A DNA stretch of 64,000 bases from Candidatus Competibacter denitrificans Run_A_D11 (GCF_001051235.1 NZ_CBTJ020000076.1:16888-80887); one strand, 5' to 3'. Shown: positions 31,375 to 41,168, counted from the stretch's first letter. A program made the numbers and translations. Notes: generated by a model from the sequence alone, not told the origin.

Positions 31375-33312
31375 ATGTCCGATGTCAAGGTCTATCCCGT
31401 ACCCGCTGAAACCGCTGCTCACGCCTGGATCAACAATGATCAATACTTGGCGATGTACCAACGCTCGGTCGATGACCCCGAAGGCTTTTGGGCCGAGCAG
31501 GCTGATCAATTCATTACCTGGTCCAAGCGCTGGAACAAGGTTTTGGATTGGGACTTCACCAAAGGCCACATCCGCTGGTTTGAAGGCGGCAAGCTGAATG
31601 TCAGTGAAAACTGTCTGGACCGGCATCTGGCCACCCGTGGCGATCAGGTCGCCATCATCTGGGAAGGCGACAATCCTTCCGAAGACAAGAAAATCACCTA
31701 CCGGCAACTGCATCAGGATGTTTGCAAATTCGCCAATGCGCTGAAAAGTCTCGGCGTCAAGAAGGGCGACCGGGTGTGCATTTACATGCCGATGATCCCG
31801 GAAACCGCCGTCGCCATGCTGGCCTGCACCCGCATCGGCGCGGTCCATTCCATCGTGTTTGGCGGCTTCTCGCCCGATTCGCTGAAAGACCGCATCATTG
31901 ACGCCGAATGCAACGTGGTCGTCACTTCTGACGAAGGGATGCGCGGTGGCCGCAAGGTGCCGATGAAGGCCAACGCCGACAAGGCCCTGCAAAGCACCCC
32001 CAGCGTCAAGAAGATGGTGGTGGTCAAGCGCACTGGCGGCAACATCGCCTGGGACGATGGCCGCGACGTGTGGTATCACGATGTCATGGCCACAGCCAGC
32101 GCCGACTGCCCGCCCGAACCGATGGATGCCGAGGACCCGCTGTTTATCCTGTATACCTCCGGCTCAACCGGCAAGCCCAAGGGCGTGCTGCACACCACCG
32201 GCGGCTATCTGCTGCACGCGGCCATCACCCACAAGTACATCTTCGACTATCACGAGGGCGATATTTACTGGTGTACCGCCGATGTGGGCTGGGTCACAGG
32301 GCATACCTACATCGTCTACGGCCCGCTGGCCAACGGTGCCATCTCCATCATGTTTGAAGGCATCCCCACCTACCCGAACGTCAGCCGATTCTGGGAAGTG
32401 GTCGATAAACACCAGGTCAACATCTTCTATACCGCACCGACCGCGATCCGCTCGCTGATGCGGGAAGGTGAAGAACCGGTGAAGCGCACCTCCCGCAAGA
32501 GCCTGCGGATTCTCGGTTCGGTGGGTGAGCCGATCAATCCCGAAGCCTGGGAGTGGTATTACAACAATGTCGGTGACGGCCGTTGCCCGATTGTCGATAC
32601 CTGGTGGCAAACCGAAACCGGCGGTATTTTAATCACCCCGCTGCCCGGTGCCACGCCGTTGAAGCCCGGTTCCGCCACCCGGCCATTCTTCGGCGTCTGT
32701 CCGGCGCTGGTGGATGCTGAGGGTCAATTCCTGGAAGGCGCCACCGACGGCAATCTGGTCATCACCCGCCCCTGGCCGGGGATGATGCGCACCGTGTACG
32801 GCGATCACCCGCGCTTTATCGAGACCTATTTCTCGATGTACAAAGGGCTGTACTTTACCGGTGACGGTGCCCGCCGTGATGAAGATGGCTATTACTGGAT
32901 CACTGGCCGGGTGGATGACGTGATCAACGTGTCGGGCCACCGCATGGGCACCGCCGAAGTCGAATCGGCCCTGGTGCTGCATCCGGCGGTTGCCGAAGCG
33001 GCCGTGGTCGGCTTCCCGCACGACATCAAGGGCCAGGGCATCTACGCCTATGTGACTTTGAAAGTCGGGATTGAACCGACCGAAGCACTGCGCAAGGAAC
33101 TCATCGCCCACGTCCGCAAGGAAATCGGCCCGATTGCCTCGCCGGATGTCCTGCAATGGGCACCGGGTCTTCCCAAGACCCGTTCCGGTAAAATCATGCG
33201 CCGCATCCTGCGCAAGATCGCCGCCAACGAAGTCGATCAGTTGGGCGATACTTCGACCCTGGCCGATCCGAACGTCGTCACCGACCTGGTGGATAATCGC
33301 GCCGTCAAGTAA
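31375..33312 (+). CDS. acs: Acetyl-CoA synthetase
   Basis: ATP-dependent activation of acetate to acetyl-CoA via acetyl-AMP; 645 residues, family length. Motifs include the adenylation loop [38 protein letters not shown], and the C-terminal [14 protein letters not shown], whose lysine is the known site of regulatory acetylation in Acs. The start at 31375 has a GGAGAG site and leaves out an unneeded 26-codon extension. A strong terminator follows. A sirtuin that could deacetylate this lysine is encoded at 55078 in the same window. Confidence 0.96.
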   Translation: MSDVKVYPVPAETAAHAWINNDQYLAMYQRSVDDPEGFWAEQADQFITWSKRWNKVLDWDFTKGHIRWFEGGKLNVSENCLDRHLATRGDQVAIIWEGDNPSEDKKITYRQLHQDVCKFANALKSLGVKKGDRVCIYMPMIPETAVAMLACTRIGAVHSIVFGGFSPDSLKDRIIDAECNVVVTSDEGMRGGRKVPMKANADKALQSTPSVKKMVVVKRTGGNIAWDDGRDVWYHDVMATASADCPPEPMDAEDPLFILYTSGSTGKPKGVLHTTGGYLLHAAITHKYIFDYHEGDIYWCTADVGWVTGHTYIVYGPLANGAISIMFEGIPTYPNVSRFWEVVDKHQVNIFYTAPTAIRSLMREGEEPVKRTSRKSLRILGSVGEPINPEAWEWYYNNVGDGRCPIVDTWWQTETGGILITPLPGATPLKPGSATRPFFGVCPALVDAEGQFLEGATDGNLVITRPWPGMMRTVYGDHPRFIETYFSMYKGLYFTGDGARRDEDGYYWITGRVDDVINVSGHRMGTAEVESALVLHPAVAEAAVVGFPHDIKGQGIYAYVTLKVGIEPTEALRKELIAHVRKEIGPIASPDVLQWAPGLPKTRSGKIMRRILRKIAANEVDQLGDTSTLADPNVVTDLVDNRAVK

Positions 33313-33349
33313 GTGGCTCTTATAACAAAAATTGATAATATCCACTTAA

Positions 33350-33385
33350 CCCGGCCTTCTCCCCCAAGGCCGGGTTTTTATTTTT
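33350..33385 (+). terminator. Intrinsic terminator of acs
   Basis: A perfect 9-bp stem, CCCGGCCTT (33350-33358) with AAGGCCGGG (33366-33374), encloses a 7-base loop and is followed by TTTTTATTTTT. It starts 37 bases after the acs stop. The T tract contains the stop codon (33378-33380) of the convergent IF-2B-like gene. It is directional: no T run follows on the minus strand. Confidence 0.95.
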
Positions 33386-34253
33386 CTACAATGCCATCAT
33401 GGACACCTGCTTCATCAATCCAGCGACTGACCAAGTGAGCGGGCGTGACTTCAAAATAGACGTTTCTGATCTTTACCTTCGGCCAATCCGGCACACCCAG
33501 TTCGGTGCTTGCCATCTCTTCCAAATCGGGTACTGGCTCATCAGCCCTCCAGCGCTTGAAACGCTCACAGCAAACATAAAACGGTACGCCATACTCGTGT
33601 GCCGCTAGCGCCAGCAAATGCGTTCCCACTTTGTTAACCACCGCACCATCCGCTAGCAGGCTATCGGCCCCGACCAGCACCGCATCGGCCTTGGCGACGA
33701 ATAAGGCCATTTGCGCCTCTGTGATATAGGTCGTCGGCACGGCCCAGGCCGAAAGCTGCTCCGCCAACCGCCGTCCCTCTTCCAAGGGCCGCGATTCGGT
33801 GACGATCATCTGCAACCCTGTATCCTGCAACAGCCGACACGTTTTCAGAACGGTCGAGCTGAAACTGTGGGTCATCACCCGCCGGCCAGGTCCTAGCAAC
33901 CGGGCAGCCTGAGCGGCGCAGTCACTCACCGCTTGGCGCGAGTGCGCGATCAGTCGTTCCGCCGCCTCGGCAGCTAACCGGCGCGCGGTCGGTAAATCGC
34001 TCACTACGTCCAATGCCACACTGGCACTCCAAGCATCGACCAGATTTTTGATCGGCGCCATGCTGGGCCGGATCACAGCCAACTCCCTAGCCAGCCGTAA
34101 TAACAGCGCCCGCCATGGCGTTATCTCCTCAGCGGGCACTTCACAGGCCGCCTGCGCCAGCACGGCCAGACAGCAGCGCGCCAGCTCACTGGCTCCGCGA
34201 ACCCGATCATCACGAATTTCCCTGGCTTTACGGTTGAATTCTGTGAGGTTCAT
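33378..34253 (-). CDS. IF-2B-family protein (eIF-2B alpha / sugar-phosphate isomerase-like)
   Basis: A 291-residue member of the family that joins eIF-2B alpha/beta/delta subunits, methylthioribose-1-phosphate isomerase and ribose-1,5-bisphosphate isomerase. The C-terminal Rossmann half shows MTHSFSSTVLKTCRLL, VTESRPLEEGRRLAEQL, VGADSLLADGAVVNKVGT and HEYGVPFYVCCERFK, with the acid (GADS) and NKVGT positions that form the sugar-phosphate pocket in the isomerases. Bacteria have no eIF-2B, so an isomerase-like metabolic role is more likely, but the substrate is unknown. ATG at 34253 is a natural start. It is convergent with acs. Confidence 0.82.
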   Translation of the reverse strand: MNLTEFNRKAREIRDDRVRGASELARCCLAVLAQAACEVPAEEITPWRALLLRLARELAVIRPSMAPIKNLVDAWSASVALDVVSDLPTARRLAAEAAERLIAHSRQAVSDCAAQAARLLGPGRRVMTHSFSSTVLKTCRLLQDTGLQMIVTESRPLEEGRRLAEQLSAWAVPTTYITEAQMALFVAKADAVLVGADSLLADGAVVNKVGTHLLALAAHEYGVPFYVCCERFKRWRADEPVPDLEEMASTELGVPDWPKVKIRNVYFEVTPAHLVSRWIDEAGVHDGIVEK

Positions 34254-34326
34254 TGCTCAAAATAAAAACAGCGCAAAAACCGCTTTTTTGTATCCGACCG
34301 CCGCTTCCATTATTCAGGAGACCGTC

Positions 34327-34626
34327 ATGAGTGACGTTGATCCCATCATCGGCAACTGGTATCGCAACGAAGAAACCGGAGATGATTTCGAGGTAGTTGC
34401 CATCGACGAAGATGCCCAGACCATTGAGATCCAATACTTTGAAGGTGAGTTGGAAGAGTTGGATCTGGATGCCTGGTACGAGTTGCCTATCGAAGCCATC
34501 GAAGCGCCCGAAGATTGGTCTGGCCCCTATGATGAGATGGAAGCCGATGATCTGGGTTTCGAAGACGATGATGAGGATGAATTCGACGACGATGATGACC
34601 CTGAAAGGGGTGAAGATTCAGTCTGA
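34327..34626 (+). CDS. Small acidic protein, DUF6763-like
   Basis: A 99-residue cytoplasmic protein without signal peptide or membrane helix. The N-terminal half (IIGNWYRNEETGDDFEVVA, then IEIQYFEGELEELDLDAWYE) resembles a short beta-rich domain found widely in gammaproteobacteria; DUF6763 is my best family guess. The C terminus is a run of Asp and Glu (EDDDEDEFDDDDDPE). ATG at 34327 has a good CAGGAGA site, while the longer in-frame extension runs through the neighbouring gene on the other strand and is rejected. Function is unknown. Confidence 0.8.
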   Translation: MSDVDPIIGNWYRNEETGDDFEVVAIDEDAQTIEIQYFEGELEELDLDAWYELPIEAIEAPEDWSGPYDEMEADDLGFEDDDEDEFDDDDDPERGEDSV

Positions 34627-34669
34627 TTCAGCAGAGGCGGCTGGCGTGGATTACCAGCCCCTTTTACCC

Positions 34670-37012
34670 TCATCGCTCGCGCCGTGCCCTGGCAAAAGCA
34701 TCCGCCAGGGCGCTGGGTGTGGCCGGAGGATTCACCGCTTCTCGTGGCTGATTTCGCCGATCTGGTCGTTCGGGCGCTGATTTTCCACCGTCTCCCGCGC
34801 CAGCGGGCTGTGGTGCTGAGGATGACCGCGTCGATAAACCGCCGTTAGCTGGCTCCGCTAACCGCAGCGTCAGCGCGATGCGTTTTCGTGGCAGATCCAC
34901 GTCCAACACCTTGACCTTGACGACCTGCCCCACCTTGACCACATCGCGCGGATCTTTAACAAAACGGTCGGCTAGCGCCGAAACATGCACCAGCCCATCC
35001 TGATGGACGCCGATGTCCACAAAGGCGCCGAAGTTGGCGACGTTGGTCACTACCCCTTCCAACACCATCCCAGGCCGCAGATCGGCCAAAGTCTCTACCC
35101 CTTCCTTGAACGCTGCGGTTTCGAACGCGGGTCGTGGATCGCGGCCCGGCTTCTCCAGTTCCAGCAAGATATCGCGCACGGTCGGCAATCCGAAACGCGA
35201 ATCGGTAAAGCGCGCCGGCTCCAGTGTTTGCAGGAACGCGGCATTACCCAGAATCTCGTGCAACCCGCGCCCGCTGGCGGCCAGGATGCGTTCGACGACC
35301 GGATACGCCTCTGGGTGAACGGCCGAGCGGTCCAGGGGACTGTCACCGCCAATGATGCGCAAAAAACCGGCCGCCTGCTCGAAGGTCTTGTCCCCCAAAC
35401 GCGGAACCTTCAACAACTGCCCCCGTCGCCGGAATGCGCCATTGGCATCACGAAATTCGACGATGTTGCGAGCCAGTGTCGCGTTTAAGCCAGCAACTCG
35501 CGCCAGAAGCGGCGCGGAAGCGGTGTTGACGTCAACCCCGACCGCATTCACGCAATCCTCGACCACGGCATCCAGCGCCCGCGCCAGCCGACTTTGGCCG
35601 ACATCGTGCTGATATTGGCCGACGCCGATGGCCTTGGGTTCGATCTTCACCAGTTCCGCCAGCGGGTCTTGCAGCCGGCGCGCAATGGACACCGCCCCGC
35701 GCAACGACACATCGACCTCCGGGAATTCCCGCGCTGCCAACTCGGATGCGGAATACACCGAAGCACCCGCCTCTGATACCACCAGCTTTTGCAACCGCAA
35801 TTCGGGATGGCGCTTCATCAGATCATTCGCCAACCGGTCGGTTTCTCGTGATGCGGTGCCGTTGCCGATACTGAGCAGTTCCACGCGATGGTGGCGGCAT
35901 AATTCGGCCAGCGTCTGTAAGCTTTCATCCCACTGGTTGCGCGGTGCGTGCGGGTAAATCGTCGCGGTGGCGATCAGCTTGCCGGTGCTGTCCACCACCG
36001 CCACTTTAACGCCGGTGCGCAATCCGGGGTCCAATCCCAACGTTGGCCGCGCACCGGCCGGAGCAGCCAGCAGCAAATCGCGCAAATTGCCGGCGAAGAC
36101 CCGAATGGCCTCCACCTCGGCTAGCTCGCGCAAGCGCTGCTTCAACTCGGTATCGAGATGCGGCAGCAGTTTGACCTTCCAGGCCCAGCGCGCAGTTTCC
36201 CGCAACCAGCCATCGGCCGGCCGACCCGCGTCGCGCAATTGATAGTGCGCGACCACGGAACGCTCACCGAGATCGGGTTCAGGTGAGGCCGGATCACCCA
36301 CTTCCAGTTCAAGCTGTAATACCCCTTCATTACGCCCGCGAAACAAAGCCAAAGCCCGATGCGAGGGAATTTTATGAACGGCTTCCCGATAATCGAAATA
36401 ATCCCGGAATTTCGCCCCCTCCTCCGCCTTACCCTCGACCAGTTGCGAATGCAGCGTCGCCTTATCCCACAGCAAGTCGCGCAACTGGGCCAGTAGTTCG
36501 GCGTTTTCGGCGAATTCTTCCATCAGGATTTGCCGCGCACCTTCCAATGCTGCCTTGGCATCGGCGACCCCGCGCTCCGCATCAATAAATGCAGCCGCCA
36601 GTTGTTCCGGCGTTTGGGTCGGGTCGGCCAGCAACCCGTGCGCGAGCGGCGCCAAACCCGCTTCACGGGCGATCTGCGCCTTGGTGCGCCGCTTGGGTTT
36701 GTAGGGCAGATACAGATCTTCGAGCCGGGTTTTGGTGTCGGCGGCCAGCAAGGCTGCTTCCAACTCGGTGGTCAATTGGCCCTGCTCACGGATGCTGGCG
36801 AGGATGACACCGCGCCGTTCGTCCAGTTCGCGCAGGTAAGTCAACCGCTCCTCCAATAGACGAAGCTGGGTATCGTCCAACCCACCGGTTGCTTCCTTGC
36901 GATAGCGAGCGATGAACGGCACGGTGGCCCCATCGTCCATCAAGGTGACGGCGGCTTCAATCTGGCGTTGCTGAACGGCGAGTTCACGAGCAAGGGTTTG
37001 GATCAGGTTCAT
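34670..37012 (-). CDS. tex: Tex-family RNA-binding transcription accessory protein
   Basis: A 780-residue nucleic-acid-binding protein related to eukaryotic Spt6. Visible in order: N-terminal helical Tex domain ([34 protein letters not shown]), the YqgF/RNase H-like domain ([17 protein letters not shown]), helix-hairpin-helix segments ([33 protein letters not shown]) and a C-terminal S1 RNA-binding domain ([19 protein letters not shown]). A TTG-led frame begins one codon earlier, but ATG at 37012 is preferred. The basic low-complexity tail is ordinary for the family. Confidence 0.95.
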   Translation of the reverse strand: MNLIQTLARELAVQQRQIEAAVTLMDDGATVPFIARYRKEATGGLDDTQLRLLEERLTYLRELDERRGVILASIREQGQLTTELEAALLAADTKTRLEDLYLPYKPKRRTKAQIAREAGLAPLAHGLLADPTQTPEQLAAAFIDAERGVADAKAALEGARQILMEEFAENAELLAQLRDLLWDKATLHSQLVEGKAEEGAKFRDYFDYREAVHKIPSHRALALFRGRNEGVLQLELEVGDPASPEPDLGERSVVAHYQLRDAGRPADGWLRETARWAWKVKLLPHLDTELKQRLRELAEVEAIRVFAGNLRDLLLAAPAGARPTLGLDPGLRTGVKVAVVDSTGKLIATATIYPHAPRNQWDESLQTLAELCRHHRVELLSIGNGTASRETDRLANDLMKRHPELRLQKLVVSEAGASVYSASELAAREFPEVDVSLRGAVSIARRLQDPLAELVKIEPKAIGVGQYQHDVGQSRLARALDAVVEDCVNAVGVDVNTASAPLLARVAGLNATLARNIVEFRDANGAFRRRGQLLKVPRLGDKTFEQAAGFLRIIGGDSPLDRSAVHPEAYPVVERILAASGRGLHEILGNAAFLQTLEPARFTDSRFGLPTVRDILLELEKPGRDPRPAFETAAFKEGVETLADLRPGMVLEGVVTNVANFGAFVDIGVHQDGLVHVSALADRFVKDPRDVVKVGQVVKVKVLDVDLPRKRIALTLRLAEPANGGLSTRSSSAPQPAGAGDGGKSAPERPDRRNQPREAVNPPATPSALADAFARARRER

Positions 37013-37090
37013 CAACTTTCAGGCCATCAGGGTGAGGGAAAGCGCTATGCTAGTTTGGTTGCTCTAATCCATTTCTTGAAGGACATCAAA

Positions 37091-37774
37091 ATGCCCCGCA
37101 AACCACAATCCAAAGGCAAGTGCGTCTATTGCGGCTATGAAACCACGAAAGGCAGTATGACGAAACATCTCTCCACCTGCTCTCAACGCCGGAGCACCAT
37201 TGAGCAGTCCGATAGCACTCAAGGCGCGAGCGAGCCAGTTTATCATTTGCGTGTTCAATCGCTGGATGTAAGCGATTTTTGGCTGCATCTGGAAATACGG
37301 GGCAGCGCTCCATTAAAAGAACTGGATCGTTATCTGCGCGCCATCTGGCTGGAGTGTTGCGGCCATTTGAGCCAATTCGGTAGAGGCGGAGGCTGGGACA
37401 ACAAGGTTGCCAAAACTCGTCAGATTCAGGCGGTTTTCACGCCGGAAGTCGAGCTGGTGCATATCTATGATTTTGGAACCACCTCGGAAACATCGATCAA
37501 AATGGCCGGGCTACGACAGGGCAAACCGACCACGAAACATCCTATTGCACTCATGGCGCGTAATCTCATGCCAGAGGCGCAATGCACCCAGTGCGGTAAA
37601 CCTGCGGTATGGCTTTGCATAGAATGTCTGATCGAGCATGAGGTATGGGGCACGCTATGCGACGAACATATCAAACAGCATCCCCATAACAACTACGGAG
37701 AACCGATAGAGATTGTCAACTCTCCGCGATTAGGCTTATGCGGGTACACCGGCCCGGCAGACCCGCCCTACTAA
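37091..37774 (+). CDS. Zinc-finger protein with pRiA4b ORF-3-like domain
   Basis: A 227-residue protein. Residues 10-32 look like a C2H2/C2HC zinc finger (CVYCGYETTKGSMTKHLSTC). The middle (about 50-150) resembles the plasmid pRiA4b ORF-3 domain: HLRVQSLDVSDFWLHLEIRG, SAPLKELDRYLRAIWLEC and VHIYDFGTTSE, which corresponds to the YDFGD motif of that family. The C terminus holds a second cysteine/histidine cluster (CTQCGKPAVWLCIEC, then CDEH). ATG at 37091 has an AAGGA site. Such domains often occur on mobile elements, but no transposon ends are visible here. Function is unknown; metal-dependent nucleic-acid or protein binding is plausible. Confidence 0.75.
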   Translation: MPRKPQSKGKCVYCGYETTKGSMTKHLSTCSQRRSTIEQSDSTQGASEPVYHLRVQSLDVSDFWLHLEIRGSAPLKELDRYLRAIWLECCGHLSQFGRGGGWDNKVAKTRQIQAVFTPEVELVHIYDFGTTSETSIKMAGLRQGKPTTKHPIALMARNLMPEAQCTQCGKPAVWLCIECLIEHEVWGTLCDEHIKQHPHNNYGEPIEIVNSPRLGLCGYTGPADPPY

Positions 37775-37788
37775 GTCAGTTGGGCTTA

Positions 37789-37823
37789 GCGAACCAGGGG
37801 AAAATCGTCTTCCCCTGGCTCGC
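37789..37823. terminator. Long hairpin between convergent genes
   Basis: An inverted repeat with 9-bp perfect inner arms, CCAGGGGAA (37794-37802) and TTCCCCTGG (37810-37818), extended by GCGA/TCGC after one mismatch, sits between the convergent pRiA4b-like gene and rraA. There is no T run on either strand, so it may be a bidirectional transcript-end stabiliser rather than a classic intrinsic terminator. Confidence 0.6.
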
Positions 37824-37834
37824 CGCAGTACCGT

Positions 37835-38314
37835 TTAGAGCAGCGGTTTTTCCGAGACGATCAAGCCATCCTCGTCGCCATAAAGATAATGCCCAGGAAT
37901 GAAATTGACCCCGGCAAAGCGCACCGGAACGTCCCGTTCACCGACTCCGCGCTTGACGCTTTTGAGCGGATGCACTCCCAACGCCTTGACGCCGATGCCC
38001 AGTTCAGCAATGGCGGCGGAATCGCGGATACAGCCGTTGACCACCACGCCGGCCCAGTCATTTTCCTCAGCCAGCTCCGCCAGTTGATCACCCAGCAACG
38101 CGCAGCGCAGTGAGCCGCCACCGTCCACCACCAACACCCGTCCTTGACCTGGCTGCTCCAGCGCGGTTCGCACCAGTGAATTGTCCTCGAACACTTTCAA
38201 GGTCACGATGACGCCGCAAAAAACGGTTTCTCCGCCATAATCGGCAAACAGAGGCTCGGCGATTTGCAAGCGGTCGGAAAATTCGTCGCACAGGTCGGTC
38301 GTCTTGAATTCCAT
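37835..38314 (-). CDS. rraA: RraA-family protein (RNase E activity regulator / demethylmenaquinone methyltransferase-like fold)
   Basis: A 159-residue trimeric-ring protein that binds RNase E and inhibits mRNA decay in E. coli. Family motifs are [55 protein letters not shown] and [18 protein letters not shown]. Some members of this fold are 4-hydroxy-4-methyl-2-oxoglutarate aldolases; the short length and the VFEDNSLV segment favour RraA, though aldolase activity is not excluded. ATG at 38314 is the only sensible start. It lies 63 bases after the OmpA-like gene in the same direction. Confidence 0.9.
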   Translation of the reverse strand: MEFKTTDLCDEFSDRLQIAEPLFADYGGETVFCGVIVTLKVFEDNSLVRTALEQPGQGRVLVVDGGGSLRCALLGDQLAELAEENDWAGVVVNGCIRDSAAIAELGIGVKALGVHPLKSVKRGVGERDVPVRFAGVNFIPGHYLYGDEDGLIVSEKPLL

Positions 38315-38377
38315 AGCAGCTACCCTTGCGGAAGTGAAAAGAGGAATGTCAGCAGTTTAACACAAGCGACTCGTGCC

Positions 38378-39400
38378 CTAGCGGCTGGTGATCTTCAGCT
38401 CAATCCGACGGTTACGTCGGTAGGCTTCTGGAGTATCCGCCGCATCGATAGGGTGATATTCCCCCATCCCGACCGCTGCCAGCCGCTGTGGCGCTACCCC
38501 CTGCTGAATCAGGTAATTCACGACTTGTTGCGCGCGCGCCGTCGATAATTCCCAGTTGGAAGGGAACCGGCTGTTGCGAATCGGCGTGCGGTCGGTATGA
38601 CCTTGCACTTCGATGATGACCGGCAAATCCGGCGGCAAGCGCGCGGCCAGTTGCTGATAGACCATGGCGAATTTATCCAGATCGCCGCTGCCGGATGCCG
38701 AAAGCGCGGCATCGCCAGGCGGAAACAGCACCTCCGACTGAAATACGAAGCGATCACCCACGACCTTGATATCTGGATTGCCGGCGAACACCTCGCGCAA
38801 GCGGCCGAAAAATTCGCTGGCGTATTTTTCCAGCTCCTGGACTCGCTCCTGCAATTTCTTTTTGAGTGCGCTATCCAGGGCATCAATCTTGTCCTTTTGC
38901 GCGACGATCACCGCGTCCTTTTGCGTCAAATCCTGTTGATTGGCAGCCAGCGCCTGATTCAGCCGCGCCAGTTCCAAGGCCAGGCGGTCGGCACGGGCGC
39001 TGAGCAACGCCGCTTGCTCCTGGACACTGGTCACGGTTTCTTCCGCCTTGGTTTTGTCGGCGTTCAAGGTCGCCTGCGCCGCCCGCGCTGCCGCCAGTTC
39101 GTCGCGCAATTGCGCCATCAGCCGATCCCGCTCACCGGCGGTCGATTCCAGCCCTTGCACCCGTCCCCGCAACCGCACCGCTTCCTTTTCGGCATCCCCG
39201 GCCAAGCCCTCCAGATGATCGACGATCCGTTGCAATTGGCCGATAGCGCTGTCCTTGCCCATCATTTCGCGGCCGATCAACACTTCGGTGATCACGAACA
39301 CCGTAATCAGGAACACCAGAACCATCACCAACCCGCTAAGGGCATCGGTAAAGGCCGGCCAGATATTGAATTCGCTGAGCGGATCACGTCGGCGGGGCAT
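38378..39400 (-). CDS. OmpA/MotB-like peptidoglycan-binding partner of a proton channel
   Basis: A 340-residue protein with one N-terminal membrane helix (about 18-40) containing an aspartate at residue 19 (PAFTDALSGLVMVL), the position of the ion-carrying Asp of MotB. A long coiled coil follows (about 50-200, rich in Leu/Ala/Glu/Lys), then a C-terminal OmpA-like domain with VIIEVQGHTDRTPI, WELSTARAQQVVNYL and NRRIELKI. ATG at 39400 has a GGGAG site; an ATG at 39412 has none. It overlaps the MotA/ExbB-like gene by 17 bases. The pair resembles flagellar stators, Gld/Agl motors and the ZorAB channel of Zorya defence, but no matching third component is nearby. The role of this pair is unknown. 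Confidence 0.85.
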   Translation of the reverse strand: MPRRRDPLSEFNIWPAFTDALSGLVMVLVFLITVFVITEVLIGREMMGKDSAIGQLQRIVDHLEGLAGDAEKEAVRLRGRVQGLESTAGERDRLMAQLRDELAAARAAQATLNADKTKAEETVTSVQEQAALLSARADRLALELARLNQALAANQQDLTQKDAVIVAQKDKIDALDSALKKKLQERVQELEKYASEFFGRLREVFAGNPDIKVVGDRFVFQSEVLFPPGDAALSASGSGDLDKFAMVYQQLAARLPPDLPVIIEVQGHTDRTPIRNSRFPSNWELSTARAQQVVNYLIQQGVAPQRLAAVGMGEYHPIDAADTPEAYRRNRRIELKITSR

Positions 39401-40472
39401 GACGCTCCCCATCGGCCGCTTGGCTTGGTTCGCGTGCCAAAAGCCGGGCAATGGTCCGCAATTCGTTCCGTAAATCGGCGGTGCGATCATTTTCGATATT
39501 TTGCAAAGTCGCCCGCAGCGATTCGATCCGTTCGCTGAGATTGGCGACTTGCTCGGCAACTCGCGTCACGCCTTCGCCGCGATTAGCCATGTACTCAGTC
39601 GTCGCAGCGACTCGTTCCAAGCGGTCGGTGGTCGCTTGCAGCAACGCAGCCAGATGGCGCGGTGAAATGGTTTCGGTCTGTGCGGTCACGGTCACCACTG
39701 GCTGCCACAGCGGGATCAGATCGCTCACAACCAGGGCCTCCAATTGAGCATGATGGTCATTCTGAGCGTGAAATAGTTGCAGCTCTAAAAAACCCAATGC
39801 CAGAGCACCCAGCAACCCAAACAGCGAGGCCGAAAATGAGGTGCCCATCCCCCCCAGCGGCGCGGCCAGCCGGTCTTTGAAGCTGGCGATCAAGGCCATG
39901 GTGTCCGCCGCTTTTTCGACCGATAACCCACTGATCACATCGCGCACCCCAGCGATGGTCAATAAAAGTCCGTAAAAGGTGCCGATCAAACCTAGCAGGA
40001 CCAGCGCCCCGACCAGATAGCGCACCAGCGCCCGCTGATCGTCGCCACGGCTGGCCAGCGAATCCAGCAAATAGGGCAAACTGGTACCGGCATCACCATG
40101 CCCGACGACCCGATGGACCTTCTGCAAAAAATCACTGACATTGCGCCGCCAGCCCTCGCCTAACAAGGTCTCGTCAGCCTGACGCGGCGGCAATTCACGT
40201 CGGCGGGCCTTCAATGCGACGGCAGCCACCCGGTCGGTGGCGCGACCATCCAGCAACGTGCCGGTCAACGCCTTGAGGGTGTAGAGCACCCCGAACAGGA
40301 AAGCGGCCAAAATCGTCCCGTTCAGGTAGGGGTTGGTGAGAAAAGCGGCGGTCAGCGGTTTCTGAAAAAATACGCTCAGCGCAGCCACCAATGTAGCCAA
40401 AAAAATCAGGGATCGCAGTAAGTAACGGCTGGCGCTCCGGGTGGAGCGTCGCTCGGCAACGGTTATCGGCAT
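39384..40472 (-). CDS. MotA/TolQ/ExbB-like proton channel protein
   Basis: A 362-residue inner-membrane protein. Helices appear at about 16-37, 48-69, 150-172 and 205-235; the last two hold family features (GLIGTFYGLLLTIAG and MGTSFSASLFGLLGALALG). Residues 270-350 form a charged coiled-coil tail facing the cytoplasm (VANLSERIESLRATLQNIE). This tail is longer than in MotA or ExbB and recalls ZorA. The 3' end overlaps the OmpA-like gene, so the products are probably made in fixed ratio. It would use proton flow to drive movement or signalling of its partner across the envelope; what it works on is unknown. Confidence 0.85.
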   Translation of the reverse strand: MPITVAERRSTRSASRYLLRSLIFLATLVAALSVFFQKPLTAAFLTNPYLNGTILAAFLFGVLYTLKALTGTLLDGRATDRVAAVALKARRRELPPRQADETLLGEGWRRNVSDFLQKVHRVVGHGDAGTSLPYLLDSLASRGDDQRALVRYLVGALVLLGLIGTFYGLLLTIAGVRDVISGLSVEKAADTMALIASFKDRLAAPLGGMGTSFSASLFGLLGALALGFLELQLFHAQNDHHAQLEALVVSDLIPLWQPVVTVTAQTETISPRHLAALLQATTDRLERVAATTEYMANRGEGVTRVAEQVANLSERIESLRATLQNIENDRTADLRNELRTIARLLAREPSQAADGERHAPPT

Positions 40473-40562
40473 GAGTTATCCATTTTCTCCGGCACACGGG
40501 CGGGCCACTTTAACAGGATTAGTGCAAGCGATGGGTACGACACCCCACCGCCGAAACAGTTG

Positions 40563-41168
40563 CTAGGGTTTGAAGGCCGCCCCCCAATTTCCAGAAAAAA
40601 CGATTTTATCCAGCGGCTTGCGCTCACGCGGCCCGACTTCTTTTTGGCGGAGATCCTCCGGCAAACTATCGATGGCCCCCGGATGACCGACCGCAATCAT
40701 CGCCATGCACGCATGATCGGCGGGAATGCCAAAACGGCTTTTGGCTTGCTCGGCATCGAAGCCGCCCATCTGATGGGCAACCAAGCCCAGCGCGGCCGCC
40801 TGCAAAACCAGGTTTTCGCTGGCGGCGCCGGTATCATGCTGCGCCCAACGATTCGGCGTACTGTTGTGGCTGAAGTTGGGTACAGCCACCGACAGCAACA
40901 AAACTGGCGCATGTTTGACCCAGACGCGATTGCCCTCGGCCAGACAGTCAAAAGCGTGTTGCCAGCCGGCCGGATCAGTGAAGCGATCCCACAGCAAATA
41001 ACGCCAGGGTTGATCACCAAAGCAGGACGGTGCCCAGCGTGCTGCCTCAAGCAGCCCCAGCAGTTGCTCCTGGCTGACTGGGCGTTTTGGATCAATAGCG
41101 CGCGGACTCCAGCGGCGGGCGATGAGATCGGCGACAGGCACTTGAGTGATGGCAGATTTTTCAAGCAT
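40563..41168 (-). CDS. Nitroreductase-family flavoprotein
   Basis: A 201-residue FMN-dependent oxidoreductase of the nitroreductase superfamily. The N-terminal RRWSPRAIDPKRPVSQEQL is the FMN-phosphate-binding region, followed by EAARWAPSCFGDQPWRYLL, DTGAASENLVLQAAALGL and MIAVGHPG, all standard. ATG at 41168 has a GAGGG site about 9 bases upstream; the frame's extension to 41252 overlaps the divergent promoter region and is rejected. It might reduce quinones, nitroaromatics or unsaturated aldehydes; substrate cannot be predicted. It is divergent from the thioesterase gene. Confidence 0.9.
   Translation of the reverse strand: MLEKSAITQVPVADLIARRWSPRAIDPKRPVSQEQLLGLLEAARWAPSCFGDQPWRYLLWDRFTDPAGWQHAFDCLAEGNRVWVKHAPVLLLSVAVPNFSHNSTPNRWAQHDTGAASENLVLQAAALGLVAHQMGGFDAEQAKSRFGIPADHACMAMIAVGHPGAIDSLPEDLRQKEVGPRERKPLDKIVFSGNWGAAFKP

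Noticed and set aside
31336..32079. 247-codon frame opposite acs
   Set aside because: Antisense to the conserved acs N-terminal half; no family match or start signal.
38597..39538. 313-codon open frame opposite the OmpA-like gene
   Set aside because: Mirror of the coiled-coil coding sequence; no independent support.
38378..40472. A Zorya anti-phage system
   Set aside because: Only the channel pair resembles ZorAB; no ZorC, ZorD or ZorE-like gene lies within several kilobases on either side, so the name is not justified.
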